7,638 bases of DNA. Source: Candidatus Bathyarchaeota archaeon. Lineage in GTDB: Archaea > Thermoproteota > Bathyarchaeia > TCS64. Both the position numbers and the translations under genes were made by a program. Position 1 is the first letter of the stretch. Each line of letters starts with the position of its first letter. Location of the stretch: assembly GCA_030691555.1 (NCBI GenBank), contig JAUYEB010000239.1, positions 1 to 7,638 on the forward strand. Direction: 5' to 3'. Shown in pieces: positions 1 to 5,770 of this stretch. The notes beneath the pieces are model-generated. The model searched no databases, had not been told where the DNA came from, and was given only the letters and a program-made list of their open reading frames with translations.

Positions 1-1
1 A

Positions 2-52
2 GTACTCAAGGACAAAGTCGTAATACAGATAGTCTCCGCGAAGACAAGGTGA
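2..52 (+). CDS. C-terminal tail of an unidentified upstream gene (partial)
   Basis: One open frame entering from the left edge gives 16 codons ending VSAKTR and a TGA at 50-52. Its codons (GAC, GTC, AAG, AGG, ATA) match the neighbouring real genes, and it stops 4 nt before the dehydrogenase ATG, so the two are probably co-transcribed. A second frame is open to a TGA at 58-60, which would give an ATGA overlap. It encodes a less protein-like, charged and polar stretch, so I prefer the first, but the choice is not firm. Too little is present to suggest a function. Confidence 0.4.
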   Translation, partial: VLKDKVVIQIVSAKTR

Positions 53-56
53 TACG

Positions 57-983
57 ATGAAGGACGTTAGGGTTCTGGTCTGCGACCCCATCGACGATGT
101 GGGGGTCAAGATGCTCAGGGAGGCCGGCTACAACGTCGACCTCAAGACGGAGATAACCGCCCCGGACCTCGTGAAGGCCGCCGGCGCCTACGACGCCCTC
201 GTCGTCAGGAGCCGAACGAAGGTCACGAAGGAGGTGCTTCAAGCGGGAAAGCCAAAGCTCAAGATAGTGGCCCGCAGCGGCGTCGGCCTAGACAACGTCG
301 ACACCGAGACAGCCAAGGCACTCGGCATCCAAGTCGTGAACAGCGCCGAGGCGCCCAGCAACGCCGTCGCCGAGCTCGTCCTCGGCTACATGCTCAGCCT
401 AAGCCGCAACATCGCCAAGGGAGACGCCTCCATGAAGCGGGGCGAGTGGGCCAAGAACAAGCTCACAGGCTTCGAGCTCAGCGGCAAGACCATGGGCATC
501 GTCGGCTTCGGCAGGATCGGCTTCCTCGTCGGGAAGAAGACTAAGGCCCTCGGCATGCGCGTCCTCTGCTACGACGTCATGATCGACAAGATGATGAACT
601 TCGTCAACGAGGCGGGTGCGGAGTCCGTGCCACTCGACAAGCTCCTCGCCGAGTCGGACTTCGTCACCGTCCACGTCCCACTCCTCCCCCAGACCAAGCA
701 CATGTTCAACGCCGCCACCATCGCCAAGATGAAGAGGGGCGCCTACGTCATCAACGCCGCCCGCGGCGGCATCATAGAGGAGAAGGCACTCATAGACGCC
801 CTTAAGAGTGGACACCTAGCCGGCGCGGCCCTCGACGTCTACGAGGAGGAGCCCACCAAGAACATGGAGCTCGTCAAGATGGAGAACGTCGTCTGCACCC
901 CACACATCGGCGCCGAGTCGAAGGAGGCGCAGCTGGGTAACAGCACAATCGTCGCCGAGAAGCTGATCAAGGCCCTCGGCTGA
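57..983 (+). CDS. serA: D-3-phosphoglycerate dehydrogenase-like NAD-dependent D-2-hydroxyacid dehydrogenase (short form, no ACT domain)
   Basis: This 308-residue protein has the full D-2-hydroxyacid dehydrogenase layout. An N-terminal substrate-binding half carries R52-S53-R54 and the ARSGVGLDNVD loop (72-82). The central NAD-binding Rossmann core has GFGRIG at 150-155, with D173 at the end of the second strand selecting NAD over NADP. The catalytic triad by family pattern is R236 (INAARGG), E265 (DVYEEEP) and H283 (TPHIGAE). The likely reaction is oxidation of 3-phosphoglycerate to 3-phosphohydroxypyruvate, the first committed step of phosphorylated serine synthesis, in the cytosol. The protein ends right after the catalytic domain, as in other short archaeal forms, so allosteric serine inhibition through an ACT domain is not expected. 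The ATG is well supported by GGTGAT at 48-53. No other serine-pathway gene is visible in the window, so another 2-hydroxyacid substrate (glyoxylate or hydroxypyruvate reductase activity) remains possible. Confidence 0.88.
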   Translation: MKDVRVLVCDPIDDVGVKMLREAGYNVDLKTEITAPDLVKAAGAYDALVVRSRTKVTKEVLQAGKPKLKIVARSGVGLDNVDTETAKALGIQVVNSAEAPSNAVAELVLGYMLSLSRNIAKGDASMKRGEWAKNKLTGFELSGKTMGIVGFGRIGFLVGKKTKALGMRVLCYDVMIDKMMNFVNEAGAESVPLDKLLAESDFVTVHVPLLPQTKHMFNAATIAKMKRGAYVINAARGGIIEEKALIDALKSGHLAGAALDVYEEEPTKNMELVKMENVVCTPHIGAESKEAQLGNSTIVAEKLIKALG

Positions 984-991
984 CCCACGCC

Positions 992-1001
992 AAGTTTAAG
1001 A
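992..1001 (+). promoter_or_regulatory. TATA-like box upstream of the mutase-like gene
   Basis: AAGTTTAAGA lies in the 61-nt gap after the dehydrogenase. An archaeal start site about 26 bp downstream would fall near 1021-1025, giving a leader of roughly 20 nt before the ATG at 1045. No clear SD is visible in that leader. It suggests the glycan pair can be transcribed separately from the dehydrogenase. Read-through from upstream is equally possible. Confidence 0.4.
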
Positions 1002-1044
1002 GGACTCACGCCACCAATACTCAACTCCACGCGAGTCGACGATA

Positions 1045-2325
1045 ATGAATGTCATAATCGGCGCCGGCCTATCAGGGCTCAGCGCCGCATACCACATGGG
1101 CGGCGGCTACAAACTCCTGGAGAGGGAGGGGGAGGTCGGCGGCCTCTGCCGCAGCGTAACGACCCGGGGGTATACGTTCGACCTCGCACCCCACATATTC
1201 TTCACCGCCAGCCAGTACGTCAACGGCCTAGTCAACGAGCTCCTCAACGGCGACCTCATCAAGCAGAGGCGCCGCGCCTACATATACACCCGGGGAACCT
1301 ACGTCGAGTACCCCTTCGAGGTCAACCTCCACGGCCTCCCACAGGACGTAATCGACGAGTGCATCGAGGGGGCCCGCCACAGGCCGAACATACAGCCCAG
1401 GAACTTCATGGAGTGGATCAAGGCCACCATGGGGGAGGGCGTGGCGAAGCACTACATGGTCCCCTACAACGAGAAGATTTGGAAGTACCCCCTCGAGGAG
1501 ATGAGCCTCGACTGGGTCGCGGGCAGGGTACCGTCTCCCAGCGTCGACGAGATGGTGAAGGGCGCGCAGGGGAAGGTCGAGAGGGAGTACGGCCCCAACG
1601 CCTACTTCCAGTACCCGAGGCTCGGCGGCACGGGCACCATCCCCAACGCCTTCGCCAAGAGAGTCAAGGACATATCACTGAACTCAAACGTCCTCGAGAT
1701 ACGCCCCAACGGGAAGCGCCTCGACGTGCTCTACACCCGAAACGGTGAGCCGAAGAGGCTCGAGGCGGACCGAGTCCTATCCTCCGTCCCCCTCCCCGAG
1801 CTCGTCAAGATGATCAAGACGGCGCCCGAGGAGGTCGTCAAAGCCTCGGAGAAGCTCGTCTACAACAGCCTCGCCTGCTTCAACATCGGCGTCGACCGCG
1901 AGCCCATCAGCGACAAGCACTGGCTCTACTTCCCCGAGAAGGAGTACATCTTCAACAGGATCAGCTTCCCCATGAACCTCTCACCCGAGACCACGCCCAG
2001 GGGCAAGAGCAGCGTCGTGGTCGAGGTCACCTACAGGGGGGCTAAGCCTGACCCCGAGGAGACGAAGGAGAGGGTAAGGGAGGGGCTAATCCGCGCCGAT
2101 ATACTCCGAGAAGGCGACGAACTCGAGGCCTTCGACGCCCTCGACTTCAAGTACGCCTACGTCGTCTACGACCTTCAGCACCGGGGAAACGTTAATCTAA
2201 TCAAGACCTACCTCAACACCATCGGGCTCTCCTCAATGGGGCGGTTCGGGGAGTGGGAGTACCTGAATATGGATAAGGCCATCCTCTCGGGGAAGAGGGC
2301 GGCCGAGGAGGGAGCGAAAAAATGA
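1045..2325 (+). CDS. FAD-dependent amine-oxidase-fold protein, UDP-galactopyranose mutase-like
   Basis: This 426-residue protein opens with a dinucleotide-binding GAGLSG (6-11), E26 for the FAD ribose and VGGLCRS (31-37). Several marks match UDP-galactopyranose mutase (UGM) rather than true protoporphyrinogen oxidase: APHIFFT (48-54, compare GPHIFHT), W146 in EKIWKYP, GRVP (160-163), R305 in FNRIS, and GRFGEWEYLNMD (399-410) near the C-terminus. UGM uses reduced FAD as a nucleophile to convert UDP-galactopyranose to UDP-galactofuranose. By-eye alignment puts W404 where bacterial UGMs have a tyrosine that contacts the UDP diphosphate, so the substrate may be a different nucleotide sugar, or the reaction may be a different redox step. 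The broad database label would be COG1232-type FAD oxidoreductase. The last 4 nt overlap the glycosyltransferase start, strongly implying joint function in surface glycan or glycolipid synthesis. The start at 1045 sits immediately before the Rossmann strand and is the only sensible one. Confidence 0.78.
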   Translation: MNVIIGAGLSGLSAAYHMGGGYKLLEREGEVGGLCRSVTTRGYTFDLAPHIFFTASQYVNGLVNELLNGDLIKQRRRAYIYTRGTYVEYPFEVNLHGLPQDVIDECIEGARHRPNIQPRNFMEWIKATMGEGVAKHYMVPYNEKIWKYPLEEMSLDWVAGRVPSPSVDEMVKGAQGKVEREYGPNAYFQYPRLGGTGTIPNAFAKRVKDISLNSNVLEIRPNGKRLDVLYTRNGEPKRLEADRVLSSVPLPELVKMIKTAPEEVVKASEKLVYNSLACFNIGVDREPISDKHWLYFPEKEYIFNRISFPMNLSPETTPRGKSSVVVEVTYRGAKPDPEETKERVREGLIRADILREGDELEAFDALDFKYAYVVYDLQHRGNVNLIKTYLNTIGLSSMGRFGEWEYLNMDKAILSGKRAAEEGAKK

Positions 2326-3050
2326 TCACGGTAGTTGTGCCGACCTACAACGAGGAGAAGAACATAGAGCTCTGCCTCCGAGCCCTAGCGAAGCAGACTA
2401 TCCCCCGAGACTCATACGAGATAATCGTCGTCGACGGGGCCAGCAAGGACAAGACCACCGAGATAGCCGCCAAGTACGCGGACAGGGTCATCCAGCAGGT
2501 CAGCCACGGCGTCGGCGGGGCGAGAAACGACGGCGCGATGGCCGCCAGGGGCGAAATCGTGGCAACGACCGACGCCGACTGCCTCCCCGACGAGAACTGG
2601 CTGAGCACCATACTCGAAGACTTCAGCGACGAGGGGATAGTCGCCGTGACCGGCTACCTCGACCCGATGATCCCCGAGGACATGGAGAGGTTCGAGGCTG
2701 GCACCTACAGATACGCCTTCAAGGTCGCCAACGGACTGCGCAAGGCCGGCTCACTCGTCGGCTACCACCACCTATGCGGGGCGAACACCGCCTTCCGCAG
2801 GGAAGCCTTCCTCCAGGTGAAGGGGTACAGCGACCTCGCCTACTCGGACGACGTCGAGATCGGGAAGAGGCTGAAGGAGCACGGCAAGATGGCCATGGAC
2901 GACAGGATACAGGTCGACTACTCCATCCGCCGCATCCAGAAGCTCGGGATCGCCAAGTACACGTGGATGGTACTGAAGAACGACTTCAACGTCATCATCC
3001 TCGGCGAGAAGCCGACGAGGGGCGACTACGCCAAGCAGGAGTATAAATAG
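2322..3050 (+). CDS. Family 2 glycosyltransferase (GT-A fold), probably soluble or peripheral
   Basis: The 242-residue protein begins with the GT2 signature VVVPTYNEEKNIELCL (4-19). The nucleotide-binding VVDGASKDKT (36-45) includes D38. The metal-binding DxD is D84-A85-D86 in ATTDADCLPDENW. The acceptor-side loop GANTAFRR is at 153-160, and the likely catalytic-base region is YSDDVEIGKRL (174-184). The C-terminal QxxRW motif of processive synthases is absent, and I see no transmembrane helices, so a single-addition transferase is more likely than a polymerase. It should transfer a sugar from a nucleotide- or dolichyl-phosphate donor to a lipid or glycan acceptor at the cytoplasmic membrane face. 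The ATG overlaps the upstream TGA (ATGA), with a strong SD, GAGGAGGGAG at 2305-2314, inside the mutase-like gene. This is classic translational coupling. Donor and acceptor cannot be named from sequence. Confidence 0.88.
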   Translation: MITVVVPTYNEEKNIELCLRALAKQTIPRDSYEIIVVDGASKDKTTEIAAKYADRVIQQVSHGVGGARNDGAMAARGEIVATTDADCLPDENWLSTILEDFSDEGIVAVTGYLDPMIPEDMERFEAGTYRYAFKVANGLRKAGSLVGYHHLCGANTAFRREAFLQVKGYSDLAYSDDVEIGKRLKEHGKMAMDDRIQVDYSIRRIQKLGIAKYTWMVLKNDFNVIILGEKPTRGDYAKQEYK

Positions 3051-3060
3051 AAAACTAAGA

Positions 3061-3074
3061 GGGGTTTCAACCCC
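3061..3074. terminator. Hairpin between convergent genes, probable bidirectional terminator region
   Basis: GGGGT-TTCA-ACCCC forms a 5-bp stem with a 4-nt loop, immediately followed by another GGGG (3075-3078) that could compete for the C run. It sits in the 31-nt gap between the glycosyltransferase stop (3050) and the L15e stop (3082). Read on the minus strand it is followed by the T-rich TCTTAGTTTTCTATTTATAC. On the plus strand the following sequence is more weakly T-rich. Archaeal termination depends mainly on U tracts, so the T-rich side is probably the more important part. Confidence 0.5.
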
Positions 3075-3081
3075 GGGGATT

Positions 3082-3534
3082 CTACTTTCTGCAGACCCAG
3101 TTCAGGTCCTTGTCGGCCTTGATGTGTGGGCTCGCGGGGTCAAGCATTATGACCTCGTACCACTTGTTCACGCCGTCCTGCCAGACCCAGTAGCTGTTCA
3201 GCACTTCGAGGTTGATGAACTTCTTCGATGCGCGCTGCTCGGCTATGAGCTGTATGCTCTTCGCGGGGGTGAACTTCGTCACACCCATCTTCTTCGGCCT
3301 GCGGCCGAGGATGGCTCTGAGCTTGTGTGCGCCACCGCGGCGGACGCGTACGCGTACCACCACTATGCCCTTCTTGGCCTTGTAGCCGAGCCTGTGGGCA
3401 CGGTCTAGGCGCGTCGGCTTCTCGACCCTGTTGACGGCGGGCTGCCGCCTCCAGGCGACGACGCGCTGGCGCATGAGATCCTGCACGTAGCTCTTCGCCG
3501 GACGTTTCCAAGCCTCTTCGAGGTGCCGGTACAT
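3082..3534 (-). CDS. rpl15e: 50S ribosomal protein L15e (short form)
   Basis: This 150-residue basic protein is a large-subunit structural component that binds 23S rRNA. The family is recognisable by WRRQPAVNRVEKPTRLDRA (28-46), the adjoining LGYKAKKG (49-56), VRVRRGGAHK (62-71) and LEVLNSYWVWQDG (109-121), followed by YEVIMLDP and ending in NWVC. Compared with euryarchaeal and eukaryotic L15e it lacks the C-terminal extension of about 35 to 40 residues that normally follows NWxC. The downstream DNA is not a degraded continuation: it goes straight into a hairpin and T-rich sequence. I think thaumarchaeal-type L15e is similarly short, but that is recalled and not checked. The ATG has AGGAG at 3544-3548 with 9-nt spacing and its own TATA box. 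It is last in the minus-strand cluster. Confidence 0.95.
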   Translation of the reverse strand: MYRHLEEAWKRPAKSYVQDLMRQRVVAWRRQPAVNRVEKPTRLDRAHRLGYKAKKGIVVVRVRVRRGGAHKLRAILGRRPKKMGVTKFTPAKSIQLIAEQRASKKFINLEVLNSYWVWQDGVNKWYEVIMLDPASPHIKADKDLNWVCRK

Positions 3535-3577
3535 TGACGGATTCTCCTATGCGAAGACCTTAGAGAAGTCTACGACC

Positions 3578-3586
3578 TAATAAATG
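3578..3586 (-). promoter_or_regulatory. TATA box for the L15e gene
   Basis: On the minus strand the sequence reads CATTTATTA, preceded by CCCCATTA. A start site about 26 bp downstream falls near 3555, leaving a leader of about 20 nt that contains the AGGAG SD (3544-3548) before the ATG at 3534. The spacing fits archaeal basal promoters well. It lets the ribosomal gene be expressed independently of the pyrophosphatase upstream. Confidence 0.6.
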
Positions 3587-3590
3587 TAAT

Positions 3591-3603
3591 GGGGTGCCTC
3601 CCC
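3591..3603 (-). terminator. Possible terminator hairpin after the pyrophosphatase gene
   Basis: On the minus strand, GGGG-AGGCA-CCCC forms a 4-bp stem with a 5-nt loop, 5 nt after the pyrophosphatase stop codon. It is followed by ATTACATTTATTAGG. That T-rich stretch is also the L15e TATA box, so end-of-transcript and new-promoter signals overlap. The stem is short and could be chance in GC-rich DNA, although the same G4/C4 design recurs after L15e. Confidence 0.3.
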
Positions 3604-3608
3604 TAGCC

Positions 3609-5666
3609 TCAGCGGATGAGGGCGTAGAGGAGGAATAGGGGCAGGAAGATGTTGGCGATGAGGCCTATGACGGTCACCATAGTGTTCAGGCTCGGGCCCG
3701 CGGTGTCCTTGAAGGGGTCGCCGACGGTGTCGCCTATGACGGCCGCCTTGTGGGCGTCGCTGTGCTTCCCGCCGAGGTTGCCCGCCTCGATGTACTTCTT
3801 GGCGTTGTCCCAGAGGCCGCCCGCGTTACTCATGAGGAGCGCGAAGACGAGGCCGCTGAAGATGGAGCCCGCGAGGTACCCGCCGAGGCCCTGGACGCCG
3901 AAGATGAAACCCACCGCGAGGGTCGCCACTATGATGATTATCGTAGCGGGCAGCAGCTCCTTGATGGCGCCGATGGTCGCGATATCCACGCACTTGGCGT
4001 AGTCGGGGTTTACTCCGGGCTTTCCCTCGCGGAGGCCGGGGATCTCACGGAACTGGCGGCGGACCTCCTCGATCATCCTCTGGGCGTTCCTGCCGACGCC
4101 GAGCATCAGCAGGGCGCTGAAGATAGGGGGCATGGCGACGCCGATGAAGGCGCCCGCCATGACGACGGGGTTCATAAGATCGAATGTTATCGTGCCCCCG
4201 AGTTGGGCTTCTGCAACCTCCTTGTACGCGGCGAGGATGCTGATGACAGTCAGACCGGCTGCGCCTATAGCGAAGCCTTTTGTGATCGCCTTGCTCGTGT
4301 TACCGGCGGCATCTAGCTTATCGAGGATGTCGACGGTCTCTGACTTCATGCCGCTCATCTCGGCGATGCCCTTGGCGTTGTCGCCGATGGGGCCGAAGCT
4401 GTCGCTGGCGATGATCATCCCGACGATGCTGAGCATGCCGAAGGCCGCGATTCCGACACCATAGACTCCATATCCGGGGCCTATCCCTTCGCAGAGGGCG
4501 TAAGCGAGCCAAGAGCCCACACCGATGCCCACGAGTGGCGGGAGGACGCTGAGGAGCCCGTAGCTGAACCCTGTGATTATTGTGATGGCTGGGCCGGTCT
4601 GACTGGCCTCGGCGGTCCTCTGGGTGGGGGCCTTGTCGCCACTGGTGAAGAAGTCGGTGGTCATGCCGATCACGACCCCGACAACTAGGCCGCAGGCGGC
4701 GGCGCCCCAGATCCTCCACTCGTACCCGAGGAGGTAGGTGGCGATGCCGCTGAGGGTCAGATAGAGGATCGTCGCAGTGTAGGTCCCGTTGTTCAGGACT
4801 GGACCGGGCTCCTGGCCCTCCTTCACGTTGACTAGGAAGACGCCGATGATTGATGTGAGGACACCTATCCCGGCGAAGACGAGTGGAAGCTCCACGTAGT
4901 AACCGCCTATGATGACGCCGAGAAGCATCACTGCCATGAGGCTGGCGACGTAGCTGTCGAATAGGTCTGCGCCCATGCCTGCGCAGTCTCCGACGTTGTC
5001 TCCGACGTTGTCGGCGATGACCGCGGGGTTGCGGGGGTCGTCCTCCTCGAGGCCCATCTCGATCTTGCCTACGAGGTCGGCCGCGATGTCCGCGGTCTTT
5101 GTGAAGATGCCTCCTCCGGCCTTAGCGAACAATGCCATGGCACTGGCGCCGAAGCTGAATCCGACGATGAACGTAGGGTCCCTCGTGATGAAGTAGACGA
5201 CACTAACACCGGCGAGGGCAAGGCCGACGACGGCGAGGCCCATGACGGCTCCGCCGCGGTAGCTTATCTGGAACGCCTTGGAGATGCCCTTCTGCGCCGC
5301 CGTGGCGCTCCTCATGTTGCTGTCTGTGGCGACGTCCATGCCGATGAAGCCTGCCACACCAGAACATATCGAGCCAAAGAGGTAGGCTGCCGCGAGCATC
5401 ACGTTGTTCATCGGCGTGCTCGTGAGCCAGATGGGGTGGGGCAGGAATAGGAAGAGTATGAGGGCCATTACCGCCACGAACATGGCGAGGGTACGATACA
5501 TCCTGTTGAGGAAGGCCTGACTGCCCTGCTTTATGGCGCCGCCTATGAAGCGGGTCCTCTCATTCCCAGGATCCTGAGACTTCACCCACCAGAGTATGTA
5601 GAGACCCGTGAGGATCGACAATACCGCCACCAGGGGGGCGATATACCAAACGTTCTCGAAGACCAA
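3609..5666 (-). CDS. hppA: Membrane-bound proton-translocating pyrophosphatase, K+-independent type
   Basis: This polytopic membrane enzyme hydrolyses pyrophosphate and uses the energy to pump protons; the family has about 16 transmembrane helices. Residue numbers count from the longest-frame ATG at 5717. Substrate- and Mg-binding motifs are all present: GGGIFTKTADIAADLVGKIE (201-220), EDDPRNP (225-231), DNVGDNVGD (236-244), DNAKGIAEMSG (446-456), NAGGLWDNAKK (631-641) and GDTVGDPFKDTAGPSLN (662-678). GNTSKAITKG (472-481) has Lys476 and Thr479 where K+-dependent enzymes have Ala and Gly, the known mark of K+-independent proton pumps. I place the start at TTG 5666 (685 residues): a GGAGG SD lies at 5674-5678 with 7-nt spacing, and the TATA box at 5717-5728 predicts transcription starting near 5696, downstream of the ATG at 5717. 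The longer frame (702 residues) would need read-through from the upstream gene. The likely role is recovering energy from pyrophosphate released by biosynthesis. Confidence 0.95.
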   Translation of the reverse strand: MVFENVWYIAPLVAVLSILTGLYILWWVKSQDPGNERTRFIGGAIKQGSQAFLNRMYRTLAMFVAVMALILFLFLPHPIWLTSTPMNNVMLAAAYLFGSICSGVAGFIGMDVATDSNMRSATAAQKGISKAFQISYRGGAVMGLAVVGLALAGVSVVYFITRDPTFIVGFSFGASAMALFAKAGGGIFTKTADIAADLVGKIEMGLEEDDPRNPAVIADNVGDNVGDCAGMGADLFDSYVASLMAVMLLGVIIGGYYVELPLVFAGIGVLTSIIGVFLVNVKEGQEPGPVLNNGTYTATILYLTLSGIATYLLGYEWRIWGAAACGLVVGVVIGMTTDFFTSGDKAPTQRTAEASQTGPAITIITGFSYGLLSVLPPLVGIGVGSWLAYALCEGIGPGYGVYGVGIAAFGMLSIVGMIIASDSFGPIGDNAKGIAEMSGMKSETVDILDKLDAAGNTSKAITKGFAIGAAGLTVISILAAYKEVAEAQLGGTITFDLMNPVVMAGAFIGVAMPPIFSALLMLGVGRNAQRMIEEVRRQFREIPGLREGKPGVNPDYAKCVDIATIGAIKELLPATIIIIVATLAVGFIFGVQGLGGYLAGSIFSGLVFALLMSNAGGLWDNAKKYIEAGNLGGKHSDAHKAAVIGDTVGDPFKDTAGPSLNTMVTVIGLIANIFLPLFLLYALIR

Positions 5667-5673
5667 ACATCCG

Positions 5674-5678
5674 CCTCC
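5674..5678 (-). promoter_or_regulatory. Shine-Dalgarno sequence that fixes the pyrophosphatase start
   Basis: GGAGG on the minus strand lies 7 nt upstream of the TTG at 5666-5664. It falls inside the longest open frame (Gly14-Gly15 of that frame), which supports internal initiation at the TTG over the ATG at 5717, which has no SD. Confidence 0.7.
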
Positions 5679-5716
5679 GATTTGTAGTCCCTTGAGACCG
5701 CATGGAATAGCCGACA

Positions 5717-5728
5717 TTTTATATAAAA
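5717..5728 (-). promoter_or_regulatory. Strong TATA box for the pyrophosphatase gene
   Basis: TTTTATATAAAA is a perfect 12-bp palindromic TATA element in an otherwise GC-rich neighbourhood, between the PIN gene and the pyrophosphatase. Initiation 25 to 27 bp from its centre on the minus strand would fall near 5696 and give a leader of about 30 nt before the TTG start. Because the element is symmetric, direction must come from flanking recognition sequences. I assign minus because that is where the gene is. Confidence 0.65.
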
Positions 5729-5739
5729 ATGTAGATGGT

Positions 5740-5770
5740 CGATCCAGGGCTTAGATTAAGCCCTCGATCG
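5740..5770. repeat. 31-nt near-perfect inverted repeat spanning the PIN stop codon
   Basis: The arms 5740-5753 and 5757-5770 pair at 13 of 14 positions around the 3-nt loop GAT (5754-5756). The inner 8 bp (AGGGCTTA with TAAGCCCT) are perfect, there is one C/C mismatch (5745/5765), then five more pairs. It includes the last codons and stop of the PIN gene and ends about 12 bp upstream of the pyrophosphatase TATA palindrome. As RNA it would be a stable hairpin at the end of the aIF2 gamma-PIN message. As DNA it could be a binding site for a dimeric regulator of the pyrophosphatase promoter. Confidence 0.7.

Noticed and set aside
399..815. A 138-residue minus-strand open frame opposite the dehydrogenase, and a similar same-strand shadow at 1359-1748 inside the mutase-like gene
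   Set aside because: Both are rich in residues typical of GC-rich off-frame translation and lie wholly inside genes with clear families.
1045..2325. Annotation of the FAD protein as protoporphyrinogen oxidase (hemY/hemG)
   Set aside because: The general fold matches, but the APHIFFT and GR-x9-MD motifs and the coupled glycosyltransferase point to the UGM-like branch, and no heme gene is nearby.
3041..3050. GTATAAATAG at the end of the glycosyltransferase gene looks like a strong TATA box
   Set aside because: It overlaps the last codons and stop. On the plus strand it would drive antisense RNA across L15e, and on the minus strand antisense RNA into the glycosyltransferase. No gene is positioned to use it, and AT-rich DNA is expected at a convergent gene end.
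3750..4316. A 188-residue plus-strand open frame opposite the pyrophosphatase gene
   Set aside because: It is an antisense shadow caused by GC-rich codon structure. Its translation is low-complexity Ala/Glu/Asp-rich with no domain, while the opposite strand is a fully conserved enzyme.
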